From the NCBI GenBank assembly GCA_031539165.1, contig JAVKLK010000016.1, positions 1 to 26,431 of the forward strand: a stretch of 26,431 nucleotides of DNA, read 5' to 3'. The notes under the pieces are model-generated. The model did not search any database and was not told the DNA's origin. It saw only the letters and a list, made by a program, of their open reading frames with translations. This document shows positions 18,915 through 25,969 of this stretch, piece by piece. Numbering within the stretch: the stretch's first letter is position 1; every line of letters starts with the position of its first letter. The DNA is from CAIVSN01 sp031539165. Its GTDB lineage: Bacteria > Patescibacteriota > Gracilibacteria > BD1-5 > UBA2023. A program made the translations under genes and the position numbers.

Positions 18915-19871
18915 ATGACCACACGGATCACGCAAGTAAAACCGGCCACAGAAGGCCAACTGAAGCAAATCGTCCGCATCATCCAGGACGCGCTCCCCGA
19001 CACGAAGTGGATCGAGGAACTCCTCGTCCGCCTCGGTCTCGACAAGGACGGCGCGCAAATGCTCATAGAATCGGGCAATGCGCTCCACGAAGTTCGGAAG
19101 TTCCTCGCCGACAAGGTAAAAGAACTCTCGTACTCCACCATGTACGCCGACCAGGTCGTGAAGTCGAGCTATGGCTACCTCTCGGGGTACCGCAAGGCAC
19201 GTCTAATGGACGAGCAGATCGCGGTCCTTCGTCAGTATGACTGGGGTCGTGACGTCGACTGGACGCTGAGCGATGTGCAGCAGCAGCTCCTCGCCAAACC
19301 GGTGCCGCAAGGCTCCGAGGGCTACTTCGCCGTCGTGTTCGACCAGACCATGGTCACGCACTACGAGGAGGATCCCAACATCGACCAAAGCGTTCCGGTC
19401 ACCCGCGTCCTCGATGCGCTGTCCAAACAGCGTGACGGGCGCGTCGTGAACTATCGGAACGGCGAACTCGATCGGACGCACTACCGCCGCAGCAAGAAGT
19501 CGGCCGAGAAGATGAAGCAGCTCTGGGAATCCCAAGGTTGCCCGACCGGAATCCTCCTGATCCCGGCCCAACTCGGTATCGAACACGCCGGCAAGTCGGT
19601 CCTCCGGGCCAGGGTGGTAATCCGCGGAAGCGAATTCCCGCTCGACGCCTACGAGGTACTCCAGATGGTCCTGACCCACGAAAATCGTCTGCAACACTAT
19701 GACGACTTGTGGATCGACCTTCCGGGGAGCGAGTATTCTCCCGTTGCCGTTGGCGTCTTCGGGTACGCTCTGTACGTCAGGTTCTATGACGGCGATCTCC
19801 GGTTCGGCTGCCGCGATGCCGACGGTGCGGACGACGGCTGTGGGTCGGCTTCCGGGTTCCTTCCGCAGTAA
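18915..19871 (+). CDS. GC-rich protein of unknown function, probably acquired
   Basis: The protein has 318 residues. ATG 18915 is preceded by a strong Shine-Dalgarno (AAAGGAG, 7 nt spacing), unlike most neighbours. Base composition is clearly higher in G+C than the flanking genes, with many GCC, CTC, GAC and CGC codons, and none of its 24 Gly codons is UGA. The N-terminal part is helical (LKQIVRIIQDALPDTKW, 'LLVRLGLDKDGAQMLIESGN'), the middle holds a beta-rich region (GYFAVVFDQTM), and the C-terminal part has 'GILLIPAQLGIEHAGKSVL', 'FPLDAYEVLQMVLTHENRLQ' and an Asp/Gly-rich tail with three Cys. No signal peptide or membrane helix is visible. The 'helical LIESGN front plus beta-rich end' plan recalls abundant unnamed GC-rich proteins of Patescibacteria, but I cannot name a family. 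It has its own promoter and terminator. Confidence 0.8.
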   Translation: MTTRITQVKPATEGQLKQIVRIIQDALPDTKWIEELLVRLGLDKDGAQMLIESGNALHEVRKFLADKVKELSYSTMYADQVVKSSYGYLSGYRKARLMDEQIAVLRQYDWGRDVDWTLSDVQQQLLAKPVPQGSEGYFAVVFDQTMVTHYEEDPNIDQSVPVTRVLDALSKQRDGRVVNYRNGELDRTHYRRSKKSAEKMKQLWESQGCPTGILLIPAQLGIEHAGKSVLRARVVIRGSEFPLDAYEVLQMVLTHENRLQHYDDLWIDLPGSEYSPVAVGVFGYALYVRFYDGDLRFGCRDADGADDGCGSASGFLPQ

Positions 19872-19936
19872 ATTGATTCTTGAACTTTGGGTGTTTGATA
19901 CTTTTGTATTCCTGCACTTTGGGTTCTTCGGATCAT

Positions 19937-19969
19937 GGGGTGTACGTTTCGGCGTATGCCCCTTTTTTT
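19937..19969 (+). terminator. Terminator of the GC-rich gene
   Basis: GGGGTGTACG (19937-19946) pairs with CGTATGCCCC (19953-19962), ten pairs including two G-U, with a 6-nt loop and seven T. It lies about 65 nt after the stop codon. Confidence 0.88.
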
Positions 19970-19994
19970 ATTACAAGTAAGTCACTCACTATCA

Positions 19995-20005
19995 ATTGAC
20001 ATTTA
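19995..20005 (+). repeat. 11-bp direct repeat, right copy
   Basis: Second copy of ATTGACATTTA (first at 18813-18823). It provides the -35 of the promoter in front of the structured RNA region. Confidence 0.7.
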
Positions 20006-20024
20006 TAAATTAAAGTTGTTTAAT
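19996..20024 (+). promoter_or_regulatory. Promoter of the putative structured RNA
   Basis: A perfect TTGACA (19996-20001), a 17-nt A/T-rich spacer and TTTAAT (20019-20024, five of six consensus bases). There is no protein frame downstream before the terminator at 20159-20187. Transcription would begin at about 20031. Confidence 0.6.
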
Positions 20025-20030
20025 ACTACT

Positions 20031-20187
20031 CTGTGAGTTGCCACAACCCAATTCACAGATCGCGCAAGCGATTACTCCTAACCAAGGCTGCCTATGGTTC
20101 GATAATTATGCAAATGGGGATACACTTTGAAACGTAACATTGAGGCTGTTGCGTTTCTGCCCTCGACAATCCAGTCGAGGGCTTTTT
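20031..20187 (+). ncRNA. Putative structured non-coding RNA with five hairpins
   Basis: The 340-nt gap between the GC-rich gene and queA holds a promoter and five consecutive stems. Stem 1: CTGTGAGTT (20031-20039) with AATTCACAG (20050-20058), nine pairs. Stem 2: ATCGC-GCAA-GCGAT (20059-20072), a GNRA tetraloop directly stacked on stem 1. Stem 3: AACCAAGG (20080-20087) with CCTATGGTT (20091-20099), eight pairs with one bulged A. Stem 4: GAAACGTAAC (20129-20138) with GTTGCGTTTC (20148-20157), ten pairs including one U-G. Stem 5: the terminator. AGGCTG occurs in or beside the apical loops of stems 3 and 4. It does not resemble 6S, SRP, RNase P or tmRNA. Function unknown. Confidence 0.6.
20159..20187 (+). 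terminator. Terminator of the structured RNA
   Basis: GCCCTCGAC (20159-20167) and GTCGAGGGC (20174-20182) form nine perfect pairs with a 6-nt loop and five T. It lies 25 nt from the queA stop on the other strand. Confidence 0.9.
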
Positions 20188-20211
20188 GTGATGAAAATAA
20201 CTAGAAACGAC

Positions 20212-21447
20212 CTATTTTTTTGGATGAATCCGGCGGATATACATCCCATCTCCAAAGCTATAAAATCGATACAGTTTCTCTTGAGCGTATTGGTACACTG
20301 CGTGTACTCGATCAATTCAAACAAATGCTCCTATCATAGCAAGCAAGGTACTCTCTGGGAGATGGAAGTTTGTGATGATTTCGTCAACAATTCGGAATTG
20401 GTGCCCTTCATAGATGAATATCGACGTTTCTGCAGAATACTCAGAACGGATTCGCACTGGACTATTTTCTTCAGAAATTCCCGCAACGAGATTGTTCCAC
20501 CAAGCACGCGATTCTGACGATACTCCTTGCTGGTTTTTTTGTATCTTCCAGAGAAATGGGAGAGATTCCAAATAGCGCACCATAGTAGTTCCCACAGCAA
20601 GCACAGGATGCCCTTGCATTTTGGCGAGAGCAATTGATTCAAAAATAGTACCATCAAAGAGAAACGGTTCTGGATGCATCACGTGATTTCGTATATCTGA
20701 TTCATTCACCACCTTAAATGTTCCGATACCTACGTGCAGGGTAGCAAAGCGAGTCGTCACCCCACCTTCACGAAGTTGTTCAAGAAGCGATTGAGATAAG
20801 TGGAGTGATGCAGTAGGTGCAGCAAGTGATCCTGGGTGAGTAGCAAAATCCGTCTGATACGCCGTGAGAGCCTCCTCGCTTGAGGCAATATAAGGAGGGA
20901 TTGGGTAGGTGCCATACCGAGCCAACATTTCCATAACATCACCCCCTTGAACAAGAGCGAATGTCCTCCCCTGATACGTAATTGCGCGAACCTCCATTTC
21001 AAAGTCTCCAATCTGCACCCGAGCCCCAATGGGAAAGGAATCCCCCGGATATACCATAGACTCAAACAGAATTTCTCCTTCCCCCAAAGAAGCATCTCAC
21101 TCATAAGAAGTAAGATAGAGCAGTTCAATATCCTTGAACGTACTGGTTCCGTTTGGTTTAGTGATACGCGCCGACATTTTGATTCGTGCCGGGAGAACTC
21201 GAGTATCGTTGAGGAACATAAGAGTCCTCTGGGTGACGAGGTTCGGCAAGTCAAAAAAGTGGCAATCCTCTGTCTTCTCTCCTATATCTGAGTCCGACGT
21301 TCTAGATACACAAAGAAGTCGGGCGGATTCTGGTGGATATACGGGGACTTGCGCAATGCGCTCGGGAGAAAGCTCGTATCGATAGGTTTCAAGTGCGTAA
21401 GGATTGAGAGAAGAAGACATAAATACGAAGTTTGCTTTTTTGGACAT
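20212..21447 (-). CDS. queA: S-adenosylmethionine:tRNA ribosyltransferase-isomerase
   Basis: The protein has 411 residues (402 if started at ATG 21420), with UGA-Gly at 21097-21099 and 20317-20319. Reading through the second restores the family's C-terminal end, 'GIDRVHAVYQYA ... LYRFYSFGDGMYI'. QueA transfers ribose from SAM to 7-aminomethyl-7-deazaguanine in tRNA, making epoxyqueuosine. Visible motifs are 'YELSPERIAQVPV', 'LMFLNDTRVLPARI', 'PIPPYI', 'ATLHVGIGTFKVV', 'AVGTTMVRYLESL', 'SIFIYEGHQFRIVDEIITNFHLPES'. The TATACT at 21454-21459 ends 6 nt before ATG 21447, so that start is preferred even though it adds nine residues. An insertion near residues 45-65 makes the protein longer than the usual 340-360 residues. 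Confidence 0.95.
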
Positions 21448-21482
21448 TTTCATAGTATACGCACACACAAAAAATGGCCAAA
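21432..21482. promoter_or_regulatory. Overlapping divergent promoters of queA and the glycosyltransferase
   Basis: The palindrome GTATAC (21455-21460) provides both -10 cores: minus-strand TATACT (21454-21459), with TTTGGC 17 nt upstream, for queA; and plus-strand TATACG (21456-21461), with TTGCTT 18 nt upstream (21432-21437), for the glycosyltransferase. The two cannot be occupied at the same time. Confidence 0.45.
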
Positions 21483-22967
21483 CTTCCTCTCTTGCTTCGT
21501 GGTGCATTCCTCTCGAAGCTCCCAATCATCCTGCTTATTGCTGTATTCGGTCTTCCGGTAGTCCTTATCAATATTGACTATCAAATCGGACTTTTTTTCA
21601 TTGCGCTCTATATATCGTACTGGACGATAAAGGTCTTTGAATCCTACTACTATGTCGTGAAATCATATATCGAGCTTCTCGATTACAATGCACGAGATTT
21701 TTCTCACAATGAGCTTCTTCTAGAAAATGGAAAAAACATCCACCATATAGTCGTTGTTCCTATCTATACCGAGCCATACGATGTAATCGAAGAGAATGTG
21801 ATTTCTATCCTAGAAAATCAGTATCCTTTCATGGATAAGATTACTATCCTTCTTGCTACAGAAGCACGAGCCCCCGATGCGGAGGACCATGCAAAAGCGA
21901 TTATCAAGAATTTTGCGAAAAAAAGCACCGTAGAGATTGTAAACGTTGTGCATCCAAGCGATATTCCTGGAGAGGGTAAGGTAAAGGGGGCAAATATTAG
22001 CTACGCCGTGATACAATATGAGGCGCTTCGGGTCAAACAAGGGAAGCCGCTTGATCCTCACCATAGTTTCGTTTCAACGATTGATACTGACACCAAGGTA
22101 GAAAAAAACTTCTTCTCCATTGCCACGTACCGATTCCTTACCACAGAATACCGAGATCAGGCAATCTATCAGTACACTCCAGTATACTCAAACAACTGGA
22201 CTCACGGGCAGTTTTTCGCTCGACTCATCGCTATGGGAACAACTCTTTGGCAATTGTTCGAATCACAAAATCCAGAATTTTATAGAAATTTCGCGGTATA
22301 CGGACAATCTCTTGAGTGTCTCCGAAAATCGGACTACTGGTCTCGAACATCCATTGTAGAAGATGGGTTGCAATACTGGAGAAGTTACTTTGCTTGGGAT
22401 GGAATGTTTCGCATCGTAAACGTTCCTGCCGTGTGTCGCATGGACCTCGTTGATGAAACAAATCTCTGGAGAACGGTGAAATCACAGTACAAACAACTCA
22501 GACGCTGGTCATGGGGATGTACGGATGTAGAGTTTGTTTTGCCTCAGTTTTATGCGAACAAAAAAATCCCTCGTTGGGACAAAATTCGCAAATCAGTGTA
22601 CCTCATTCAAAATCACTTATTCTGGGCAGGAGGGGCCTTCATGCTGTTCTTCATTGGCTATATACCTGGAGTATTTGAAAGTCTCCGAACCTCTATTGCC
22701 GTGCTTACTGTACCGCTTGCAAGCTCCATCATCTTCACCATTCTTTTCTCAACCGTGGTATTCCCGGGAATCCTTTCGATTCATATCATGAAACGGTATG
22801 CGAAGTTCCGAAAACGAGACTACCTGTATAGTATGCTCCAGTGGTTGGTAGTTCCGATTCTTACGCTCACGCTTTTCTCTATTCCAGCTATCGAAAGTCA
22901 GATTCGTCTTTTCTTGGGAAAACGTCTCGACTCGTTCGATACCACGGTGAAGATGAAACGAAAGTAG
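21474..22967 (+). CDS. Membrane glycosyltransferase family 2 (processive synthase type)
   Basis: The protein has 497 residues. Two N-terminal membrane helices (about 14-52) precede a cytoplasmic GT-A domain starting 'HHIVVVPIYTEPYDVI'. It has the substrate and metal aspartates in 'STIDTDT' (Asp204, Asp206), 'VEDG' (Glu296, Asp297) and the processivity motif QLRRW (341-345), followed by three or more C-terminal helices (from about 380). This is the D,D,D,QxxRW layout of cellulose/chitin/hyaluronan-synthase-like enzymes, which polymerise and often export a polysaccharide from a nucleotide sugar. No UGA codon is used. ATG 21474 has no Shine-Dalgarno. The PEGA-domain gene follows 20 nt downstream and may be functionally coupled. 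Confidence 0.88.
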   Translation: MAKLPLLLRGAFLSKLPIILLIAVFGLPVVLINIDYQIGLFFIALYISYWTIKVFESYYYVVKSYIELLDYNARDFSHNELLLENGKNIHHIVVVPIYTEPYDVIEENVISILENQYPFMDKITILLATEARAPDAEDHAKAIIKNFAKKSTVEIVNVVHPSDIPGEGKVKGANISYAVIQYEALRVKQGKPLDPHHSFVSTIDTDTKVEKNFFSIATYRFLTTEYRDQAIYQYTPVYSNNWTHGQFFARLIAMGTTLWQLFESQNPEFYRNFAVYGQSLECLRKSDYWSRTSIVEDGLQYWRSYFAWDGMFRIVNVPAVCRMDLVDETNLWRTVKSQYKQLRRWSWGCTDVEFVLPQFYANKKIPRWDKIRKSVYLIQNHLFWAGGAFMLFFIGYIPGVFESLRTSIAVLTVPLASSIIFTILFSTVVFPGILSIHIMKRYAKFRKRDYLYSMLQWLVVPILTLTLFSIPAIESQIRLFLGKRLDSFDTTVKMKRK

Positions 22968-22987
22968 TTGCCTTTTATTTTGCATGT

Positions 22988-24310
22988 ATGCTTGATAGCT
23001 ATCACGAAGAAGTCCGAAGAAAACGAAATGCCTACGCCATATTTTGGGGGGTGGTATTCCTTTTTTCCGTACTCCTATACATGTTCTTTCAGGGATATTA
23101 TTTTTCGGTACAAGTTGGCTTCGAACGTCTCATCCATGGAGGAGGCTCTCAAGTTACGACAAGCACTGGCGCAAATGATGCCGTACTCAAATCATTTGGA
23201 ATTATTAGCATGCGAGTAGATCCAACTCCTGCCACAATGACCGTAAACGGACTCCCCTATCAAAATGGAGATAAACGTATCTACGACTATGGGGCCTATA
23301 CGATGGATATACAAAATCCTGGATATCTTCCCATTGCCATAAAAATAGAGCTCTCCCGACTCAATCCTTTCTACCTGAACACGGCACGACTCCTTGAAGT
23401 CCCTCGTGAAACTCGGTTCCCTGAAACACTTCGTTCTATAGAAACGCTCAATGGGTTTGCTATTGCCGAGACGCTTTCTGGAAGCTTCTTGTACATTACC
23501 GCACCCTATAGTGGGAGTGGGACCTCTCTCGGAACATCAGCATCTGGAGGAGTGCTCCCTCCTTCTCTCAAAAACCTTGGAGAAGGGTATTTTACCGGAA
23601 GCGGAAAGATTTGGTCCCTTGATACGACAGGAAAGCTTATTCCGACCACTCTATTCTCTCAGGAATCCACCAAAAATACCCTCTGTCCTGAAGTAAAGAT
23701 GATTCGTGGAGATATGTATTGTTCAAAAACAGGAGTATTTCTCACGGGCAAATACAAGGATCTCAAAGAAAAAATTATCGAAGCGAATCCAGAGTTCATC
23801 CGAACTGAAAGCTCTATCATTCGTCTTGGCGGAACATTTTTTAATAGCTCAACCCCTCTTACAAACTCCGTGAGCTTCAGTGGAGCATCATCACTCATCA
23901 ACTACAAAGACCGCCTCTTGGTATTAAATAGCTGACGTATGTTCGACTTGGAGAAAAGTCTCACCGAAGTACAAATTCCTGCATTTGAGCGAGTTATCGC
24001 AACGGAGAAATTTGGAGATGAGATACTTACAATCGGGATGAAAGAAGGGCGAAGTTGGCTCATGTTGGAAGATGGAAAAAACGAGGCGCTTCGAGTCGAC
24101 TTGCGCGACCGTGACATGTCTCATACAAAACTCTCTCAGCATTCTGGAGCGTACTTCATTACCACGAAAAAAGAGGTGCTCGTCTACTACAAAGGAGCAA
24201 CTGAACTTCTCACCCTCGCATCTGGAGATATTCTTGGAATGTTTGATACCACTATCTTCTACAACAAAGATGGGGTTACTTACAAGATGACGTTAGAGGG
24301 AGTAGAATAA
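22988..24310 (+). CDS. Membrane-anchored PEGA-domain protein
   Basis: The protein has 440 residues, with UGA-Gly at 23933 (residue 316). A short basic cytoplasmic N terminus precedes one membrane helix (about 15-37). The extracytoplasmic region begins with a PEGA domain at about 75-120 (RVDPTPATMTVNGLPYQNG, then 'YTMDIQNPGYLPI'), a beta-sandwich module common in surface proteins. The remainder is beta-rich with repeating 'GKIWSLDTTGKLIP'-like blades and may form a propeller. It probably acts at the envelope with the upstream glycosyltransferase. The last 31 nt overlap the VF530 gene on the opposite strand. Confidence 0.8.
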
Positions 24311-24540
24311 TCTTTCTTTGATAGCACCGTACGGACATAGAGCCCCTGTACTTGAAGTCTCGCCCATTCGGTCTTTCGAAGGAATTTTAGGCTTGATTCC
24401 TTGCTTGGGCTGCTTTTAAAGCAATTAATTCGAATGAGTTCGGCAAGTTTCTCAAATCCGTATTCTGCAATGAGAAAGTCGAGAATCATAGAAAGAGTTA
24501 CTCCATGCAAGACTGCATCGTTCCTGTTATTTGTGTTCAT
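24280..24540 (-). CDS. VF530 family (DUF2132) protein
   Basis: The protein has 86 residues and nearly the whole length fits the family: 'AVLHGVTLSMILDFLIAEYG', 'INCFKSSPSKESSLKFLRKT' and 'EWARLQVQGLY'. VF530 proteins are small helical proteins proposed to bind DNA; their physiological role is not known. ATG 24540 is 6 nt after a TACAAT box and begins where the family begins; longer in-frame starts add a proline-rich extension. The 3' end overlaps the PEGA gene by 31 nt. Confidence 0.9.
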   Translation of the reverse strand: MNTNNRNDAVLHGVTLSMILDFLIAEYGFEKLAELIRINCFKSSPSKESSLKFLRKTEWARLQVQGLYVRTVLSKKDYSTPSNVIL

Positions 24541-24546
24541 GATGGG

Positions 24547-24574
24547 ATTGTATGGAGGTACGATTGGGAAGCAA
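24547..24574 (-). promoter_or_regulatory. Leaderless-type promoter of the VF530 gene
   Basis: TTGCTT (24569-24574), a 16-nt spacer and TACAAT (24547-24552) on the minus strand are followed by exactly 6 nt and ATG 24540. No Shine-Dalgarno is present. Confidence 0.6.
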
Positions 24575-24636
24575 ATTCTTGAGAAAAACAAGGTCATCCC
24601 TACACTGTTATCTTGATTTACTTACATCGAAATTAT

Positions 24637-24882
24637 ATGGGAAAAGAATACATTTGGGGTGAAGAGGATAGCTCAGAGAACTCAGAATTCGTAGTTAAGG
24701 ATTGTTACGGAAACATTTTACACGCTGGGGATACCGTCATGGCGATAAAAGATTTACCCGTTAAATGAAGCACTCCCATTAAACAAGGGGATAAATTCAA
24801 GAATATCCGACTCACCGATTCGGCTACTGAGATTGAATCAGGAAAACTTGTGCTTAAAACAGAGTTTTTTAAGAAAGTGTAG
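24637..24882 (+). CDS. PhnA/YjdM-domain protein, short form
   Basis: The protein has 81 residues, with UGA-Gly at 24766-24768. The sequence 'VVKDCYGNILHAGDTVMAIK', 'DLPVKGSTPIKQGDKFKNIRL' and 'SGKLVLKTEFFKKV' matches the PhnA C-terminal SH3-like domain. The UGA supplies the conserved Gly of VKGS. The N-terminal zinc ribbon of full-length PhnA/YjdM is missing. Despite the name, the family has no proven role in phosphonate use. No clear promoter or Shine-Dalgarno is visible. Confidence 0.85.
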
Positions 24883-24958
24883 ATAGGCGTGATAGAGAGA
24901 ATTCACAGATTGACAAGTATACAAAAAAGTATCTAATGCTGATATATTTACATTTTTT

Positions 24959-25369
24959 ATGTCAACAAAAACCCCCGCATCATCACCTGAAGAAATCTCC
25001 CCAGAACTTAGAACTGCCATGCTGCAAGTGTTTAAAAGATGTCCTAATGAGGGTGGCAACACAAATTTAGGATTTGAAGAAAAGATTGCTCAAACCGTTC
25101 TCTGGGGAAATGAGCAAGACTGGAAAAGTCTTGATACATTAATGAAAATTATTCCCGAGAAGAATTCACCGAAAAAACTTCTCAGATACTGCATTGAATG
25201 GGTGGTGCATTACAAGGATCCAGATTTCTCTCAGATTCGATGGAGTCAGGAACAACTCTGTATTATAGATTATATAAAAGAGAAATTTCCCGGAAGAGAC
25301 TGAGTAGGAAGAGCTAATAACATGACCGATTCTTTTGCAGATAAAGTAGAAACTGTAGTGCGCTGATAA
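24959..25369 (+). CDS. Small soluble protein of unknown function
   Basis: The protein has 136 residues, with UGA-Gly at 25301 and 25364; the second is the last sense codon, followed by TAA. The sequence is acidic to neutral and mostly helical, with a Pro/Ser/Thr-rich start and 'EKIAQTVLWGNEQDWKSLDT', 'KKLLRYCIEWVVHYKDPDFS' and 'CIIDYIKEKFPGRD'. I do not recognise a family. A TTGACA at 24911-24916 with TAATGC about 18 nt downstream is a plausible promoter, giving a short leader. The stop lies in one arm of the terminator shared with tmRNA. Confidence 0.7.
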
Positions 25370-25402
25370 CTAAAATACCCCAGAATACGGGGTATTTTAG
25401 TT
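25368..25402. terminator. Bidirectional terminator between the 24959 gene and tmRNA
   Basis: Fourteen perfect base pairs (25368-25381 with 25389-25402, arms ending ACCCC and starting GGGG) with a 7-nt loop. A- and T-rich arms give a U-rich 3' side on both strands, so it can serve both convergent transcripts. Confidence 0.88.
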
Positions 25403-25426
25403 CCAAAATTGGTTTTGCGTGCAGAT

Positions 25427-25862
25427 TGGTGGAGATGACGGGAACCGCCCCCGTGTCCAATGGATCCTATCGCGTGCATCTACTTCCATAGTTAGGTCTC
25501 GAGTACAAACGAAGGATAAGAGGCCAACAAAGAACCCTCCGTGCGTATTTCGATTATACGAGTAATTCGGACGAAATAACTACCGAATTCACAAGAGCTT
25601 CAGGGTACAATGTATTGACAGAAGCTATGCCACTACAAGGGGTGCACCAAGGTCATTTGACCTGGACTCCCAAAGGAGGGTGCGACTGTTACGAGCAATT
25701 AGGCAAGAACAGCTGGGGCTACTGCCTTCTTGAAAGCAGCGAGTCCACGGAATGCAAAGTTGTTTGCAGTTGTTGTGTCTCTGGTTTTTGCGACGGGCAG
25801 AGACCCCCGACGGGAAGCACACGGGACAAGAAAATTCCATCGTAGAATTCTATATCATCCCC
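25427..25862 (-). ncRNA. ssrA: Transfer-messenger RNA (tmRNA)
   Basis: The RNA is 436 nt. The 5' end GGGGATG pairs with CATCTCC at the 3' end (seven pairs, one G-U), followed by encoded ACCA. The last 32 nt align position by position with E. coli tmRNA: GGAC, a 5-bp T-stem ACGGG/CCCGT, a 7-nt loop, then the acceptor. The tag frame runs from GCA at 25767 to TAA at 25699: it begins ANNFAFRGL and ends AVAPAVLA, 22 residues, with the usual Ala start and hydrophobic protease-recognised end. The T-loop is GGCGGTT instead of TTCRANY, and the D-loop region reads GAATTCTACG instead of GGATTCGACG. With SmpB it rescues stalled ribosomes. No strong -10 is visible next to the 5' end, so a short leader is probably processed off. 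Confidence 0.92.
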
Positions 25863-25934
25863 TGAAACGATTTGTGAGAGCAGAACTTTCACAAAAGCGC
25901 TCCCCCACTCTATTGCAAAATCTCAAAAATTCAA

Positions 25935-25963
25935 TTGCAGAAGTACAAAGAGTCGAGTAGGCT
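25935..25963 (+). promoter_or_regulatory. Candidate leaderless promoter of the 25970 gene
   Basis: TTGCAG (25935-25940), a 17-nt spacer and TAGGCT (25958-25963) are followed by 6 nt and ATG 25970. The -10 is weak (three of six), so this rests mainly on spacing. Confidence 0.35.
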
Positions 25964-25969
25964 AGGCGC

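Noticed and set aside
19203..19697. 164-codon frame antisense to the GC-rich gene
   Set aside because: High GC makes long antisense frames common; no promoter or ribosome site, while the plus-strand gene has both.
19884..19924. Two copies of ACTTTGGGT (19884-19892, 19916-19924) after the GC-rich gene
   Set aside because: Two 9-bp copies within 41 bp are suggestive, but no function or further copies are visible; not a CRISPR or clear attachment site.
24401..24616. 71-codon plus-strand frame over the VF530 gene
   Set aside because: The minus-strand VF530 match is near full length and has a promoter; this is its shadow.
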